Positions 1 through 8,690 of a stretch of DNA of 64,000 nt are shown here, piece by piece (the first letter of the stretch is position 1; the number at the start of each line of letters is the position of its first letter). The position numbers and the translations under genes were made by a program. The notes below the pieces were generated by a model that saw only the letters and a program-made list of their open reading frames with translations, was not told where the DNA came from and did not search any database. Source of the stretch: Kocuria rosea (lineage in GTDB: Bacteria; Actinomycetota; Actinomycetes; Actinomycetales; Micrococcaceae). The DNA is taken from assembly GCF_023715525.1 (NCBI RefSeq), contig NZ_JAMBOG010000020.1:1-64000 (forward strand), written 5' to 3'.

Positions 1-2
1 TG

Positions 3-197
3 CTGGCGATCGCCGGGCTGGTCCCGCGCTTCGAACAGCACCAGGACGGCTGGAGACGTCAGAGCGAGGCGCTGCTGCGGGCCCGGCAGCAGTCCCAGCG
101 CGCCACCACGGTCCCGGATGCCCACGAGCCGGCCGCAGGCGCCCGCGCCCAGCTCACCCCCGCCGCCCCGCGATCGCGGGCTCCCATCCCCCGGTAA
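3..197 (+). CDS. 3' end of an unidentified protein (cut by window edge)
   Basis: An open frame enters from the left edge and stops at TAA 195-197, leaving 64 residues. The visible part is rich in Arg, Gln and Ala, helical in the first half (a stretch like QSEALLRARQQSQ) and low-complexity Pro/Arg in the last 20 residues. I do not recognise the family. The basic, Gln-rich tail would fit a plasmid or mobile-element protein, but that is only a guess from composition. Confidence 0.45.
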   Translation: MAIAGLVPRFEQHQDGWRRQSEALLRARQQSQRATTVPDAHEPAAGARAQLTPAAPRSRAPIPR

Positions 198-985
198 AAA
201 CCGTGCCCCCGCACCCGCTCTGACCTCTTGCAGGGCCGGCCGGGCCGGCTGCCCACCGGCTCCGGTCCAGCCGGGCGAGGCGGCACAGGGCTAGGGCGGT
301 GGTGTCGTCGTCGGCCGCTGCGGAATCGGCGTAGTCGCCGCACAGTCCCACGAGCTCTTCGGCGGGGGCGGACGGGCCGTCGCCTGCACCGACCCTGCTC
401 GGGGAGGGGACTTGCTGTGCTGAAGGCCCCACAGGATGAGCGGCGGTGGTGAGGTGATGGCCGCACCGGGAGGGTACCGCCAGTAGCCGGAGGATGCGAC
501 ACCGGGCCACGGCCGAGTGCATGATGCGGGCCCAGGTCGCTGCCGCCAGGCGGGCCGGGGTGAACGCCACTGCCGTCGCTCCCCGGCTTCACGGCTGCTG
601 GGCGAAGCCCAGCATGTTCCGCATCGACCGTGAGGCCCGCACCGGAACCCCTGTCGCAACGCCGGGTCCGTGAAGCATGGACCCGCGAGTCAGTGGTTGA
701 TGCGACCGAGGGCGAGCTGGACCGCATCCAGGGTCCCGCACCCCAGCCAGCCCGAGCACGCTGATGGTGTTCCGTGAGCTCCGGTCACTGGGGGATGGCA
801 CGCGTGGCCGGACGGGGTGGGCGGGGCTCCTGCTGGGGAACGGCGGCGGTGGTGGCACGTACGACGACGCGGTGTTCGTCAGTTTCCCACGACCGACCAT
901 CCCACCGGTCTACCAGCCTCGTCAGTGGTTCGCGGGACAGGCCCTGACCGCCCTCACCAGGACTGTCCCGGATGAGGCAGGCGGG
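198..985. other. Gene-poor stretch with decayed fragments
   Basis: No intact gene is supported. On the minus strand, about 230-370 reads like the tail of a PP2C/SpoIIE-type phosphatase (a DDDTTALALCRL motif), but no start or domain body can be assembled. A recombinase remnant at 590-670 is listed separately. The rest has no recognisable signal. Confidence 0.4.
590..670 (-). pseudogene. Serine recombinase remnant (copy A)
   Basis: Translating the minus strand gives RSMRNMLGFAQQ, the inter-domain helix start of Tn3/Hin-type resolvases (usual form RSTRNMLAFAEEL). The catalytic N-terminal domain and the downstream HTH are both missing. The same segment recurs at 43.45 kb and 57.79 kb, and DNA similarity to the 43.5 kb copy continues about 30 bases further upstream. 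Confidence 0.5.
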
Positions 986-988
986 TGT

Positions 989-1297
989 TCAGGCCGCCCG
1001 AGGCGCAGCGACCGCCCGCAGGTCGAACGCCGCCCAGGCGTGGGTGGTGAGCTCGCGCAGGTACCCCTGGGCTTCCAGCACCTGCAGGGCACCTTGAAGC
1101 TGCTCGCCGGTGAGCTGGTGCTCCACGGCCAGGGCAGCCAGATCCAGGTGCGGGGCCTCCTCGAGGAAGTGATCGATCAAGGCGTCCAGGACCACCACCG
1201 CGTCCACGCTCAGGTGCTCGTCGTGAATGGCGCGGGAGCGCAGTCGCGCGGTGGCAGAGGCGGCGGCGTTGATGAGACGAAACGGAGAGGTGTACAT
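989..1297 (-). CDS. Small hypothetical protein, winged-helix-like
   Basis: The protein has 102 residues from an ATG at 1297; a longer frame upstream lacks coding character. It is acidic and helical, with a central stretch (LDLAALAVEHQLTGEQLQGAL) followed by VLEAQGYLREL. This resembles the recognition region and wing of small winged-helix DNA-binding proteins. That is a pattern impression, not a family assignment. It stands alone with no operon partner. Confidence 0.5.
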   Translation of the reverse strand: MYTSPFRLINAAASATARLRSRAIHDEHLSVDAVVVLDALIDHFLEEAPHLDLAALAVEHQLTGEQLQGALQVLEAQGYLRELTTHAWAAFDLRAVAAPRAA

Positions 1298-1714
1298 GGG
1301 ACGACAGATACCCGTGGCTTCCTGAAAAAACCCTAATGATCCCTGATCCCCACGAAGCCCTCTCCTGCAGTGCTGCCCCACCCATCGGCTCCGTGCAGCG
1401 CTGCAGGACCCGTCCTGCTGCGCCCCGGGAGCCGACGTGCCGGAGGGTGCGCCGGGAAGGGCGCCCCTGCCGGGTCCGGGCAGACGGAACGGCGTCCACC
1501 CCTACGAACGGCCCTCACCGCGCCCACCATCCAGGAGGTCCTGGGCAGCTCGGTGACCGCGGCGTCGAGCTGGTGCCGGTCCGGCTCCACCGCCACGCTG
1601 GCGGCCAGCCCGTAGCCAAGGGCCGCCGGGGTCACACGCGTGCCAGCGGGCCACGACCGCTCCGCGAGTGAGGTGGGGCACATAGACTCATGGTCACCGA
1701 GGTAGGGAGGTTGC
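1298..1714. other. Intergenic, no gene seen
   Basis: Neither strand has a frame with convincing coding character here. A Shine-Dalgarno (GGGAGG) at the right end serves the gene starting at 1715. Confidence 0.5.
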
Positions 1715-2263
1715 ATGGGCATCGAGGACGAGTTGCGCGCTCGGGCGGCTGCCCCGGGGACGAACGAGCCGGACTCGCCCCGTCGAGCCGCATTGGATGG
1801 CGAGGCTCGAGGGCTGGGTCTGGAACAGGCCTTGGCAGACGTTCGGCAGGTCGCGATCGAGGCCAGCGAGCTGCTGCGCGCAGAAGGTCTGAAGCCGGCC
1901 AGACTTGTGTACGCCCCACCGGACGCCAAGTCCTACCCCGTAATCGGCCAGGCGTTCTCCATGGTCAGATGCGGTTACGGGTGGCACGTGGTTCGCGGCG
2001 TGGTCGTCGGCACGGACGGCCGGCTGTGGGCACGCAGGCAGGTCCACGACCCGACGCCGCAGAAGGACCTGGATGCCTGGATCCTGCAGGTGGAACCGCC
2101 CCACGGGCGGGGCCAGCTGCCGCCTGCTGTGGAGTACGACGGAAGGGCCCTCCACACCGTGCGCTGGATCTCCGAGAACGAGTACACGAAGGTCGACCTC
2201 ATCGACCGGCTCACGGACGGCTACGCGCGGCTGCTGCTCCTCCATCACCAGCGCGCGACATGA
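1715..2263 (+). CDS. Hypothetical protein, 182 aa
   Basis: The ATG at 1715 follows a good Shine-Dalgarno (GGGAGG, 6 nt away). The first 50 residues are charged and probably disordered. Residues 60-175 look globular, with mixed hydrophobic and aromatic positions (GYGWHVVRGVVVGTDGRLW, EYTKVDLIDRL). No signal peptide or membrane segment is visible. I do not recognise the family. It lies between gene-poor DNA and the thioesterase gene. Confidence 0.65.
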   Translation: MGIEDELRARAAAPGTNEPDSPRRAALDGEARGLGLEQALADVRQVAIEASELLRAEGLKPARLVYAPPDAKSYPVIGQAFSMVRCGYGWHVVRGVVVGTDGRLWARRQVHDPTPQKDLDAWILQVEPPHGRGQLPPAVEYDGRALHTVRWISENEYTKVDLIDRLTDGYARLLLLHHQRAT

Positions 2264-2270
2264 GGGGTGA

Positions 2271-2285
2271 GCCCGCGGAGCGGGT
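2271..2285 (+). terminator. Short GC hairpin after the 1715 gene
   Basis: GCCCGC, loop GGA, then GCGGGT gives a 6-bp stem with one G-T pair and no U-tract. It sits 7 nt past the stop codon. A very similar hairpin follows the threonine aldolase gene at 23.77 kb. Confidence 0.35.
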
Positions 2286-2429
2286 GCCACGGTACTTCCA
2301 AGAACGCATCTCATAATGTGGTGAGCTGCAGGATCTCGAGGTGGGGGCAGCCCGACGCCCTCACCGTGTCATCGCGCAGGGCCTCCACCTGTGGTGCGCC
2401 CACCCCCGCCCCTCGACATAGGAACGACC

Positions 2430-2855
2430 ATGGAACCCCAGGACATCTCCTTCCGTACCCGCAAGTGGGTCAAGCCCGAAGACCTCAACGCCAACGGCAC
2501 CCTCTTCGGCGGCAGCCTGCTGCGCTGGATCGACGAGGAGGCCGCGATCTACGCGATCGTCCAGCTCGGCAACCAGCGCGCCGTGACCAAGTACATGTCG
2601 GAGATCAACTTCGTCAGTTCCGCCGAGCAGGGCGACATCATCGAGATGGGTCTCACCGCCACCGGCTTCGGGCGGACGTCGTTGACCATGCGCGCGCAGG
2701 TGCGGAACATGATCACCCGGGAGCTGATCTTGACCATCGACAAGATCGTGTTCGTGAATCTGGACCGCGAGGGCCGGCCGGCCCCGCACGGCTACACCGA
2801 GATCACCTACGACCGCGACCGGATCCCCACCACAGCCGTGCCCACCGTGGGCTAG
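2430..2855 (+). CDS. Acyl-CoA thioesterase, YciA-type hotdog fold
   Basis: The protein has 141 residues from the ATG at 2430, preceded by AGGAACG; upstream in-frame starts would add a Pro-rich leader unlike the family. It hydrolyses acyl-CoA in the cytoplasm. The family signature is clear: NANGTLFGGSLLRWIDEEA (about residues 20-38, containing the helix and catalytic acidic residue), then YMSEINFVSSAEQGDIIEM, then a C-terminal strand LTIDKIVFVNLD. Length fits YciA/acyl-CoA hydrolases. It is monocistronic; the substrate is unknown. Confidence 0.88.
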   Translation: MEPQDISFRTRKWVKPEDLNANGTLFGGSLLRWIDEEAAIYAIVQLGNQRAVTKYMSEINFVSSAEQGDIIEMGLTATGFGRTSLTMRAQVRNMITRELILTIDKIVFVNLDREGRPAPHGYTEITYDRDRIPTTAVPTVG

Positions 2856-3291
2856 CGGAAGTACCGCGGCAGCGGGCAGCTCCCGGACAGACGGGAGCGC
2901 GCCACACTGTGCGATGAGCTCCACCGGCAGTCGCCGGGCGCCGATGATGGTGATGGCCAGGGTGGCCTGCGTCTGTCGAGACTCTTTCCTCGTAGGCCAT
3001 CACCGCCGCCGATCGTCCCGCGAACACCCCGGGGGACGGTGGCGTCCGTCGCTGAGACCACCCGGTGGCGGATGGCCGCGCCGGACACCGAGAGGCTCTG
3101 GTCCCGACAGGGTCGGCTCCTGAGCGCGCAGGGACGCCAGACCAACCGGGGACCCCGGACGGCGGCCTCGATCCCCGCACCGTGCTCGACATGCCGCCGT
3201 GGGGAACCGTCGTCCTCGTGCTCCCGGCGGACCCCGCATCAGCACCGCACGTGTTGGCACTACGTCGTCACAGGCCGGCTCCTGCCGTGCA
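2856..3291. other. Intergenic, no supported gene
   Basis: There is one weak plus-strand frame around 3150-3300 (contains WGTVVLVLPADPASAPHVL) without a start or family match. It may be the tail of a lost gene. Nothing else is seen. Confidence 0.4.
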
Positions 3292-4071
3292 TCAGAGGGG
3301 CCGCGGTTGACCGGTGGAGGCGGTCGTGCCCCCGTCGACGGGGATCACCGCACCCGTGATGTAAGCGGCGTCGGGGCCGGCCAGGAACAGGACGGCACGG
3401 GCGACGTCCTCCGGGGTGGCAGCCCGTCCCAGTGCCACCCGATTGTGCAAGGCGGCGGCGAAGGCCGGATCGTCCAGGCGGTCCTGGGTGAGACGGGTGG
3501 CGGTGAAGGCCGGGGCGATGACGTTGGCGCGCACCCCGTAGGCCCCCAGATCCAGCGCCAGGCTCTGCACCATGGCGTTCACCGCGCCCTTGGTGGCGTT
3601 GTAGGCGAACTGCCCCCAGTCCCCGCGCAGGCCGGACACGGAGGAGATCGCCACGAGGTTTCCGCGGGACTGCTTCAACAACGGCACGGCGGCGCGGGCG
3701 ACGAAGAGCACAGCGTCGAGGTTGATGCTGCGCATACGCTCCCACGCCGCGTCGTCGTAGTCCTCGATCTCCCCGCCCTCGAACACACCGGCGTTGTTGA
3801 CGGCGACGTCCAGGCGACCGAAGCGATCGGCGATCGCAGCGACGAGCCCCTCGACCTCGGCGCGGTCGGCGACATCGGTGGTGCGCACCAGGACCCGCTC
3901 CTCGGGGAACTCCTCGACCGTCTCCCGCAGAGGTTGTTCGTGGCGGCCGGTGACGCACACGCTGGCTCCCTGCTCCAGGAAAGCCCGCGCAATGGCCTGG
4001 CCGATACCGGAACCGGCTCCGGTGACCAGAACCACAGTGCCGTCATAGGGATAGCGAGCCCACGCGATCAT
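3292..4071 (-). CDS. SDR-family oxidoreductase
   Basis: The protein has 259 residues and is a classical short-chain dehydrogenase. It shows the NAD(P)-binding TGAGSGIG at 17-24, NNAG at 92-95, Ser143/144, and the catalytic YNATK (Tyr157, Lys161). The VDGG near the C-terminus is also typical of FabG-like enzymes. The substrate cannot be told. The start at 4071 has an excellent Shine-Dalgarno, AGGAGC, 5 nt upstream. That Shine-Dalgarno coincides with the inferred edge of an IS110 element whose transposase stops only 13 nt away on the same strand, so read-through from the IS is likely. Confidence 0.9.
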   Translation of the reverse strand: MIAWARYPYDGTVVLVTGAGSGIGQAIARAFLEQGASVCVTGRHEQPLRETVEEFPEERVLVRTTDVADRAEVEGLVAAIADRFGRLDVAVNNAGVFEGGEIEDYDDAAWERMRSINLDAVLFVARAAVPLLKQSRGNLVAISSVSGLRGDWGQFAYNATKGAVNAMVQSLALDLGAYGVRANVIAPAFTATRLTQDRLDDPAFAAALHNRVALGRAATPEDVARAVLFLAGPDAAYITGAVIPVDGGTTASTGQPRPL

Positions 4072-4084
4072 GGTTGCTCCTATG

Positions 4085-5167
4085 TCAAGCAGCTGTTGGT
4101 AGGCAGGATGGGGATTCGATGTGCTGGTTGGTCAGGGGCTTCTGCGCCTGATCGCGGATCAGGAGGTAGTACACCACGCGGGCGATCTTGCGTTTCATGC
4201 AGCGCAGAGCCTCCATGGTGGTCTTTCCACTGGCTTTGAGCCGTTCGTAGTAGTCCTTGCCAGGTCCTGGCAAGCGGATCTGGGTGATCGCGATTCGGTG
4301 CAGGGCGCAGTTGAGCTGCCGGTTCCCACCCCGATTCAGTCGTACTCGTCCGGCGGTCTTGCCCGACCACACCGGGATCGGGGCCACCCCGGCGGCCATC
4401 GCGAAGCACGCCTCGGTACGGAACCGGCCCACCCCGGCGACCTCGGCGTAGATCGTCGCCGCGCTGACCTCCCCGCACCCGGGCAGCTCCAGCAACTGCG
4501 GTGCCCGTAGCCGTACCAGGGCCCGGATCCGTGCGCTCAGCCCGGTGATGGCCTCACACAGCCGCTCCACATCGGCCAGGACCTGCCCGGCGATCTCCGC
4601 GACGATGCCTACCTGCCCGGCCAGGAACTCCCGGATCTGTGTCCGCACCCGGGCGCGGTCCAGGGACCGCGGGGCCGGATCGAGCTCGGGATCCAACTCG
4701 TGCAGGTGCCAGCGCAGGCGGTTGATCGCCCGGGTGCGCTCGGCCACCAGGTCATCGCGGCGGGCCACCAGCAGCGCCACCTCCCGGGCGGGCTCGTCGG
4801 TGACCGCCCTCGGCAGGTCCTCCTCCCGCGCCACGGCCCGGGCCACCGCCAGCGCGTCGATGGGATCGGACTTGCCCCGGGTCCGGGCCGAGGCCCGGTG
4901 CCGGGCCATGAGCTTGGTGGGCACCCGCACCACCGGCTCCCCGTGAGCCAGCAGGTCCCGCTCGAGCATCCCCGACAGGTGCCGGCAGTCCTCGATGCCC
5001 CAGACCCGGCTTTGATCGATGAACGCCGTGCGCGCCCACCGATAAGCCTTCTCGTGACCGGCGTGCGTGGCCGCGACCGTGAGCTGGCCGATCTGCTTGC
5101 CGGCCGCGTCCACGGCCACGAACGTATGGGAATGCTTGTGGACGTCCGCGCCGATGGCAATCACCAT
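4085..5167 (-). CDS. IS110-family transposase (DEDD recombinase)
   Basis: The protein is 360 residues and full length. The RuvC-like N-terminal domain has the DEDD acidic set: Asp8 in ADVHK, Glu59 in GIEDCRHL, and Asp101/Asp104 in SDPIDAL. The C-terminal transposase_20 region carries the helix-hairpin-helix ELPGCGEVSAATI and the conserved RGGNRQLN. In this family the enzyme works with an element-encoded bridge RNA that pairs with donor and target DNA. It reads away from the second IS110 transposase at 5489. Confidence 0.95.
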   Translation of the reverse strand: MVIAIGADVHKHSHTFVAVDAAGKQIGQLTVAATHAGHEKAYRWARTAFIDQSRVWGIEDCRHLSGMLERDLLAHGEPVVRVPTKLMARHRASARTRGKSDPIDALAVARAVAREEDLPRAVTDEPAREVALLVARRDDLVAERTRAINRLRWHLHELDPELDPAPRSLDRARVRTQIREFLAGQVGIVAEIAGQVLADVERLCEAITGLSARIRALVRLRAPQLLELPGCGEVSAATIYAEVAGVGRFRTEACFAMAAGVAPIPVWSGKTAGRVRLNRGGNRQLNCALHRIAITQIRLPGPGKDYYERLKASGKTTMEALRCMKRKIARVVYYLLIRDQAQKPLTNQHIESPSCLPTAA

Positions 5168-5248
5168 GGTGAGTGCCTCCCTTCCCAGTGAGGTAACCGG
5201 TTGGGCCGGTCGGCGGGCACTTCACAGTGGGGGCGATGCCACGCTCCT
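5168..5248 (-). ncRNA. Candidate bridge-RNA region of IS110 element 1
   Basis: This is the non-coding left end between the inferred element edge and the transposase start. It can fold: a GTGCC/GGCAC outer pair encloses the self-complementary AACCGGTT, with a small CACT/AGTG hairpin beside it. In IS110-group elements the bridge RNA lies in this position. The placement rests on family knowledge and local pairing only; the RNA could extend as far as about 5340. Confidence 0.25.
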
Positions 5249-5342
5249 GACTTGTCTTGAATGGGTGGTGGCCGGCACTGGGGAGTCTGCAGCTTCGTAG
5301 TGTTGAGAGTGGCGGTCGGCGCTGGTCCGCAAGCTTCTTGCC

Positions 5343-5356
5343 GCCCCTGGAAGGGG
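5343..5356. terminator. Small hairpin between the two IS110 elements
   Basis: GCCCCT, loop GG, then AAGGGGC gives a 6-bp stem just left of the second element's inferred edge. It could stop transcription between the divergent elements or belong to one of the non-coding ends. Weak. Confidence 0.25.
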
Positions 5357-5373
5357 CTGGCTCATTGATAGGG

Positions 5374-5488
5374 TGCCCGGCCGATCGCCACCTGCCCTGG
5401 GTGTGGTTCGACAGAGGCGTGCAGATGGATTGAAGTCAGAGTGCCCACCGAGGGAGCTTCACATCCCTGCCAGTGGAAGCAGTCTGCC
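5374..5488 (+). ncRNA. Candidate bridge-RNA region of IS110 element 2
   Basis: This non-coding stretch lies between the left inverted repeat and the transposase ATG. Its position matches where IS110-group elements encode the bridge RNA that specifies target and donor. I cannot fold it reliably by eye or point to the guide loops, so this is a location call only. Confidence 0.3.
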
Positions 5489-6523
5489 ATGACCGTCATC
5501 GGGATCGATCCGCACAAGTCCTCCCTCACCGCCGCAGCGTTAGCCGCCGATGGCACCGTAAAAGCCACACAGCGTTTCGCCGTGACCAAGGGCACCGGCC
5601 CGGCCGTGGTGGCCTGGGCCTCCCAGTTCGAGGACCTCCTGTTCGCCGTGGAAGGCGCCCAGGGTTTGGGCCGAGGCATTGCCCAGTACCTCACTAGTCA
5701 GGGCCACGAGGTCCTCGATGTGCCCTCCACGCTATCGATGAAGGCCCGGGTCTTGCACACCGGCGGTGGACGCAAGACCGATGCCGCCGATGCCCGGGCC
5801 GTGGGATGGGCTGCCCAGCACCATCAGGGCCTGCGGCGTGTGGCGGCCGAGGATCACGCCGAGATCCTGGACCTGCTCACGCATCAGCGCGACGCACTCA
5901 AGGGTGAGCGGACCCGGGCTCTGAGCCGGTTGCACGAGTTGCTGCGAGACCTGATCCCCGGTGGTGTGCCGAGGGGCCTGACTCTCACCAAGGCGCGGTC
6001 GGCCTTGCGCGGGCTGCGGCCGGCCACGGCCATCGAGCAGTGCCGCCGGGATCTGGCCCGCGATCTGATCGGTGAGGTGGCCCGGCTCGAGAAGCTTATG
6101 GACAACTACCAGCAGAAGATCGCCGAAGAGCTTCAGGCCACCGGCACCTCCTTGATGGAACTGCCGGGCCTCAGCACGATCCTGGCCGGGAAGATCCTGG
6201 GCGAGGTCGGCGACGTGCGCCGGTTCCCATCACCCGGGCACTTCGCCAGCTACACCGGCGCTGCGCCCCTGGATACCTCCAGCGGGGACAACCTGCGGCA
6301 ACGCCTGAACCCCGGCGGCAATCGCCAGCTGAACTCCGCGCTGCACGTAATGGCCGTGTGCCAGATCAGCCACGCAGGCCCCGGCCGGGACTACTACTTG
6401 AAGAAAATTCACGAAGGCAAGACCCCACGTGAGGCCCGCAGAGCCCTCAAACGCCGGTTGAGCAACGTCATCTACCGCACCATGGTCAACGACCTGACGG
6501 CTCGCAAACCGGCGCTCTCTTGA
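5489..6523 (+). CDS. IS110-family transposase (DEDD recombinase)
   Basis: The protein has 344 residues from the ATG at 5489; an in-frame GTG at 5441 would add 16 residues lying in the presumed RNA region. The DEDD residues are Asp7 in IDPHK, Glu55 in VEGAQ, and Asp98/Asp101 in KTDAADAR. The C-terminal half has the helix-hairpin-helix ELPGLSTILAGKIL and NPGGNRQLNSALH. The protein appears intact. It is only distantly similar to the neighbouring transposase, so the two elements are different insertion sequences. Confidence 0.95.
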   Translation: MTVIGIDPHKSSLTAAALAADGTVKATQRFAVTKGTGPAVVAWASQFEDLLFAVEGAQGLGRGIAQYLTSQGHEVLDVPSTLSMKARVLHTGGGRKTDAADARAVGWAAQHHQGLRRVAAEDHAEILDLLTHQRDALKGERTRALSRLHELLRDLIPGGVPRGLTLTKARSALRGLRPATAIEQCRRDLARDLIGEVARLEKLMDNYQQKIAEELQATGTSLMELPGLSTILAGKILGEVGDVRRFPSPGHFASYTGAAPLDTSSGDNLRQRLNPGGNRQLNSALHVMAVCQISHAGPGRDYYLKKIHEGKTPREARRALKRRLSNVIYRTMVNDLTARKPALS

Positions 6524-6540
6524 CACAGAGGCCCTATCAA

Positions 6541-7174
6541 GCCACGCCGACCGGTCCTTCACACCCGGTGCCGGCACAACCATGGCCAGCCAGCCCCAAC
6601 GGAGCGGCATCGAGGCTAGGAGCCAGGCACCAGGTGCAAAGGATCCAACCACCGCAGCACTTGCGGCACCACTCACCCTCACACTGACCTCGATGCTACG
6701 CACCCCATCCGGTGAACCGGTGAACTGCTTGGCTGGGAAGCGGCAATGGCGCCCAGCACCATCACGAAGGCACCCACACGCTCAGCGCATCACCCCGACC
6801 GCCGACCTCCCTCCATCGCGTCGATGTGCTCCGATCCCTTCCGTCCGAGACGTGGCTGAGCACCCCGCACGCGGACGGCCCGATGTGGAGACCTTCCTCC
6901 CATGACGGCTCCCCTGCCCCCTCCCTTCAGTCGGGTGTCGTCAGCGGGTGGCCTCACCGCAGCCAACCAGCGGGTTCGGCAGCCGGGCGTGGCACTGGAC
7001 GCCCGGGACCGCCCCACGACACGCCCTGGCACCTCTCGGCGACGCCGCAGGGCGAAGCGTCCGGGAACCGGCCGCGGGAGAACCCCTGACGCCACCCTCC
7101 GAGCGCGCAACCGGCTCACGCCGTGTCACGGTGACTCCAGCAGGACCCGTCTGCAGCGCCCCGGGGCCACCTGG
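6541..7174. other. Intergenic, no gene seen
   Basis: About 630 bases to the right of the IS110 element have no frame of convincing coding character on either strand. This is probably the remains of the locus into which the elements inserted. Confidence 0.45.
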
Positions 7175-7870
7175 CTACGGCAGGTAGTCCGGTGCCGGCT
7201 CGAGACCGAAGAACTCCTCCAGCGTGTTGACCCGCGCGTCGGCCTCTGCCGCCGCCTGCAGGTCCTCCACCAGGGCCGGACCGACATAGCGCAGGTGCCA
7301 GGGCTCGTAGGTGTAGCCGGTGACGGCCTCCTCGCCTTCGGGGTAGCGGATGATGAACCCGTACTCCCCGGCGTGCTCAGCCACCCACGCCCCGACCGGG
7401 GTGTCCTCGAAGCAGGCCTGCAGCGCGCACGCCCCGTCGGCGTTGGCCACGTCCATGGCCAGCCCAAGCTGGTGCTCGCTGTAGCCGGGCCGGGCCGCGA
7501 TGGTGTCAGCAGTGGCCTGCCCGTACTGGGCCACGTAGCTGTCGTAGAGGCTGGCCTGGTGGGCGGAGGAACGGTACCCGCTCACGGCCACGAGGTTGAC
7601 CCCGTCGACCTCCGCCGCCCGGCTCATGCGCTGGTAGGCCTCGGCGGCCTCGGTGCGCAGGTGCTCGGTCTGGACCCGGACAAGGTAGTCCGGCACGTAG
7701 CTCGGCGGGTCCAGCGGCCGGTGCTTGTTGACCACCACGGTCAGGCTCGAAGCGGAGTCGATGTCGTAGGCCGCCCCTGTCGCGACCGCCGTCGACGGGG
7801 CCACCAGACCCGTCGCCAGCGCCAGTACCGTCGCCGTACCACCGAGTCCACCCAGCTTCTTCTTCAGCAT
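7175..7870 (-). CDS. D-alanyl-D-alanine carboxypeptidase, VanY/M15B
   Basis: The protein has 231 residues from the ATG at 7870. A basic N-terminus (MLKKK) and a hydrophobic segment to about residue 30 form a signal peptide, so the enzyme acts outside the membrane on peptidoglycan stem peptides. M15B motifs are complete: SGYRS at 97-101, the zinc-site SEHQLGLAMDV (His133, Asp140), and EPWHLRYVG (Glu189, His192). Two cysteines between them (ACALQAC) may form a disulphide. It is monocistronic and convergent with nothing nearby; a role in wall trimming is inferred. Confidence 0.93.
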   Translation of the reverse strand: MLKKKLGGLGGTATVLALATGLVAPSTAVATGAAYDIDSASSLTVVVNKHRPLDPPSYVPDYLVRVQTEHLRTEAAEAYQRMSRAAEVDGVNLVAVSGYRSSAHQASLYDSYVAQYGQATADTIAARPGYSEHQLGLAMDVANADGACALQACFEDTPVGAWVAEHAGEYGFIIRYPEGEEAVTGYTYEPWHLRYVGPALVEDLQAAAEADARVNTLEEFFGLEPAPDYLP

Positions 7871-8058
7871 GCTCACGCCCCCACGTGTCCGGAAAAGATC
7901 CGTCTCAGCGTACCCACATGAGCCCACGGACGCGTGCTGTGTGACACATGCGCCCAGGCTCCGGGGCGCTCGGGCTCTCCGGGGCGCGGACGGCTTATCC
8001 TCTCAGCAGCGGTACAGCAATCGGCCGCGGCAACCTCGGACGGGCAAAGGATGCTGTT

Positions 8059-8433
8059 GTGGACCACAAGCTCTCCGTGACCGTCCAGGTGGCTCTGGAC
8101 GGGCAGAAGGTGCGGATCAGTGCCGGCGGATGCCTGACCCGGCTCAGCCAGTCGGGCCTGCACCCGCTGATCCGCCGGGCCCGCGGCCTCGCCCCGGGTG
8201 TCCAGGTCACCGTCGATCTGACCGGCACCCGTCACGTGGAGGCGATCGGGGTGGAACTGCTGCGCTGGGCGGTCGACCACGACGTCCCCGACCACCACGG
8301 GCCCGCGGTGGAGATCGTGGTCCCGGAGCCGCTGCCCGACCATCTGATCCCCGCCGCACCCCCGGTGCCGGACGCCTCGGGCGGCACCGGCCGCCCGCCC
8401 GGCCGGCCGAGGACGGCACCTGCAGAACGCTGA
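8059..8433 (+). CDS. STAS-domain protein (anti-sigma antagonist-like)
   Basis: I place the start at GTG 8059 after AAAGG, giving 124 residues. The core resembles STAS folds: strand (KVRISAGG), helix, then VTVDLTGTRHVEAIGVELL, which matches the DLSGVxxIDSSG signature. The usual phosphorylated Ser is replaced by Ala/Ile (EAIG), so regulation by a serine kinase is doubtful. The last 30 residues are Pro/Arg-rich and disordered. It stands alone, with no anti-sigma factor gene beside it. Confidence 0.6.
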   Translation: MDHKLSVTVQVALDGQKVRISAGGCLTRLSQSGLHPLIRRARGLAPGVQVTVDLTGTRHVEAIGVELLRWAVDHDVPDHHGPAVEIVVPEPLPDHLIPAAPPVPDASGGTGRPPGRPRTAPAER

Positions 8434-8535
8434 CCGCGGGGCACGACAGCACCCCCTGTCGTCCCGGCTCGGATGACGGTGGGGTCGGCAGTTCTCGGCT
8501 GCGCCGGCAGCGCACGGCGGCCCCGTCCCGGCGCG

Positions 8536-8690
8536 CCGGTTCCTGCCCGGGCTGATCCCGCTGACCTGGGACCGCCCGATCGACCCGGTCGAGGTCTTCG
8601 ACCTGACCCTGTCCTGGAGCAGGCCGCCGAGGCCTGCCGCGCGACGGACGGACACCGCGCCCTCGAGGTCCTGCTCACCACCGACCGACC
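8536..8690 (+). pseudogene. Remnant of Zn-dependent alcohol dehydrogenase C-terminus
   Basis: Two neighbouring frames give LTWDRPIDPVEVFDLTL followed, after a shift, by EQAAEACRATDGHRALEVLL. Together these match the end of zinc alcohol/formaldehyde dehydrogenases (form: DRRIDPGKVFDLTLPL ... AYRAMDERRAIKVLL). There is no body of the gene upstream. Frameshifted and truncated. Confidence 0.5.

Larger units (their letters stand above)
4076..5248 (-). mobile_element. IS110-family insertion sequence, element 1
   Basis: The boundaries are inferred. The hexamer GCTCCT (AGGAGC on the minus strand) occurs at 4076-4081, just past the transposase stop, and again at 5243-5248, about 80 nt upstream of the transposase start. 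These could be the donor/target core repeats. IS110 elements usually lack long terminal inverted repeats, and none is seen here. The transposase itself is intact. Confidence 0.55.
5365..6540 (+). mobile_element. IS110-family insertion sequence, element 2
   Basis: A perfect 9-bp inverted repeat, TTGATAGGG at 5365-5373 and CCCTATCAA at 6532-6540, brackets the transposase gene. It ends 17 nt after the stop codon. I take these as the element ends; short end-proximal repeats of this kind occur in part of the family. The non-coding left end is about 115 nt, the right end almost nil. Confidence 0.6.

Noticed and set aside
5441-5488. Longer N-terminus for the second IS110 transposase from GTG 5441
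   Set aside because: The 16 extra residues have no family similarity and lie in the region expected to encode the bridge RNA; DPHK normally lies within 10 residues of the start.
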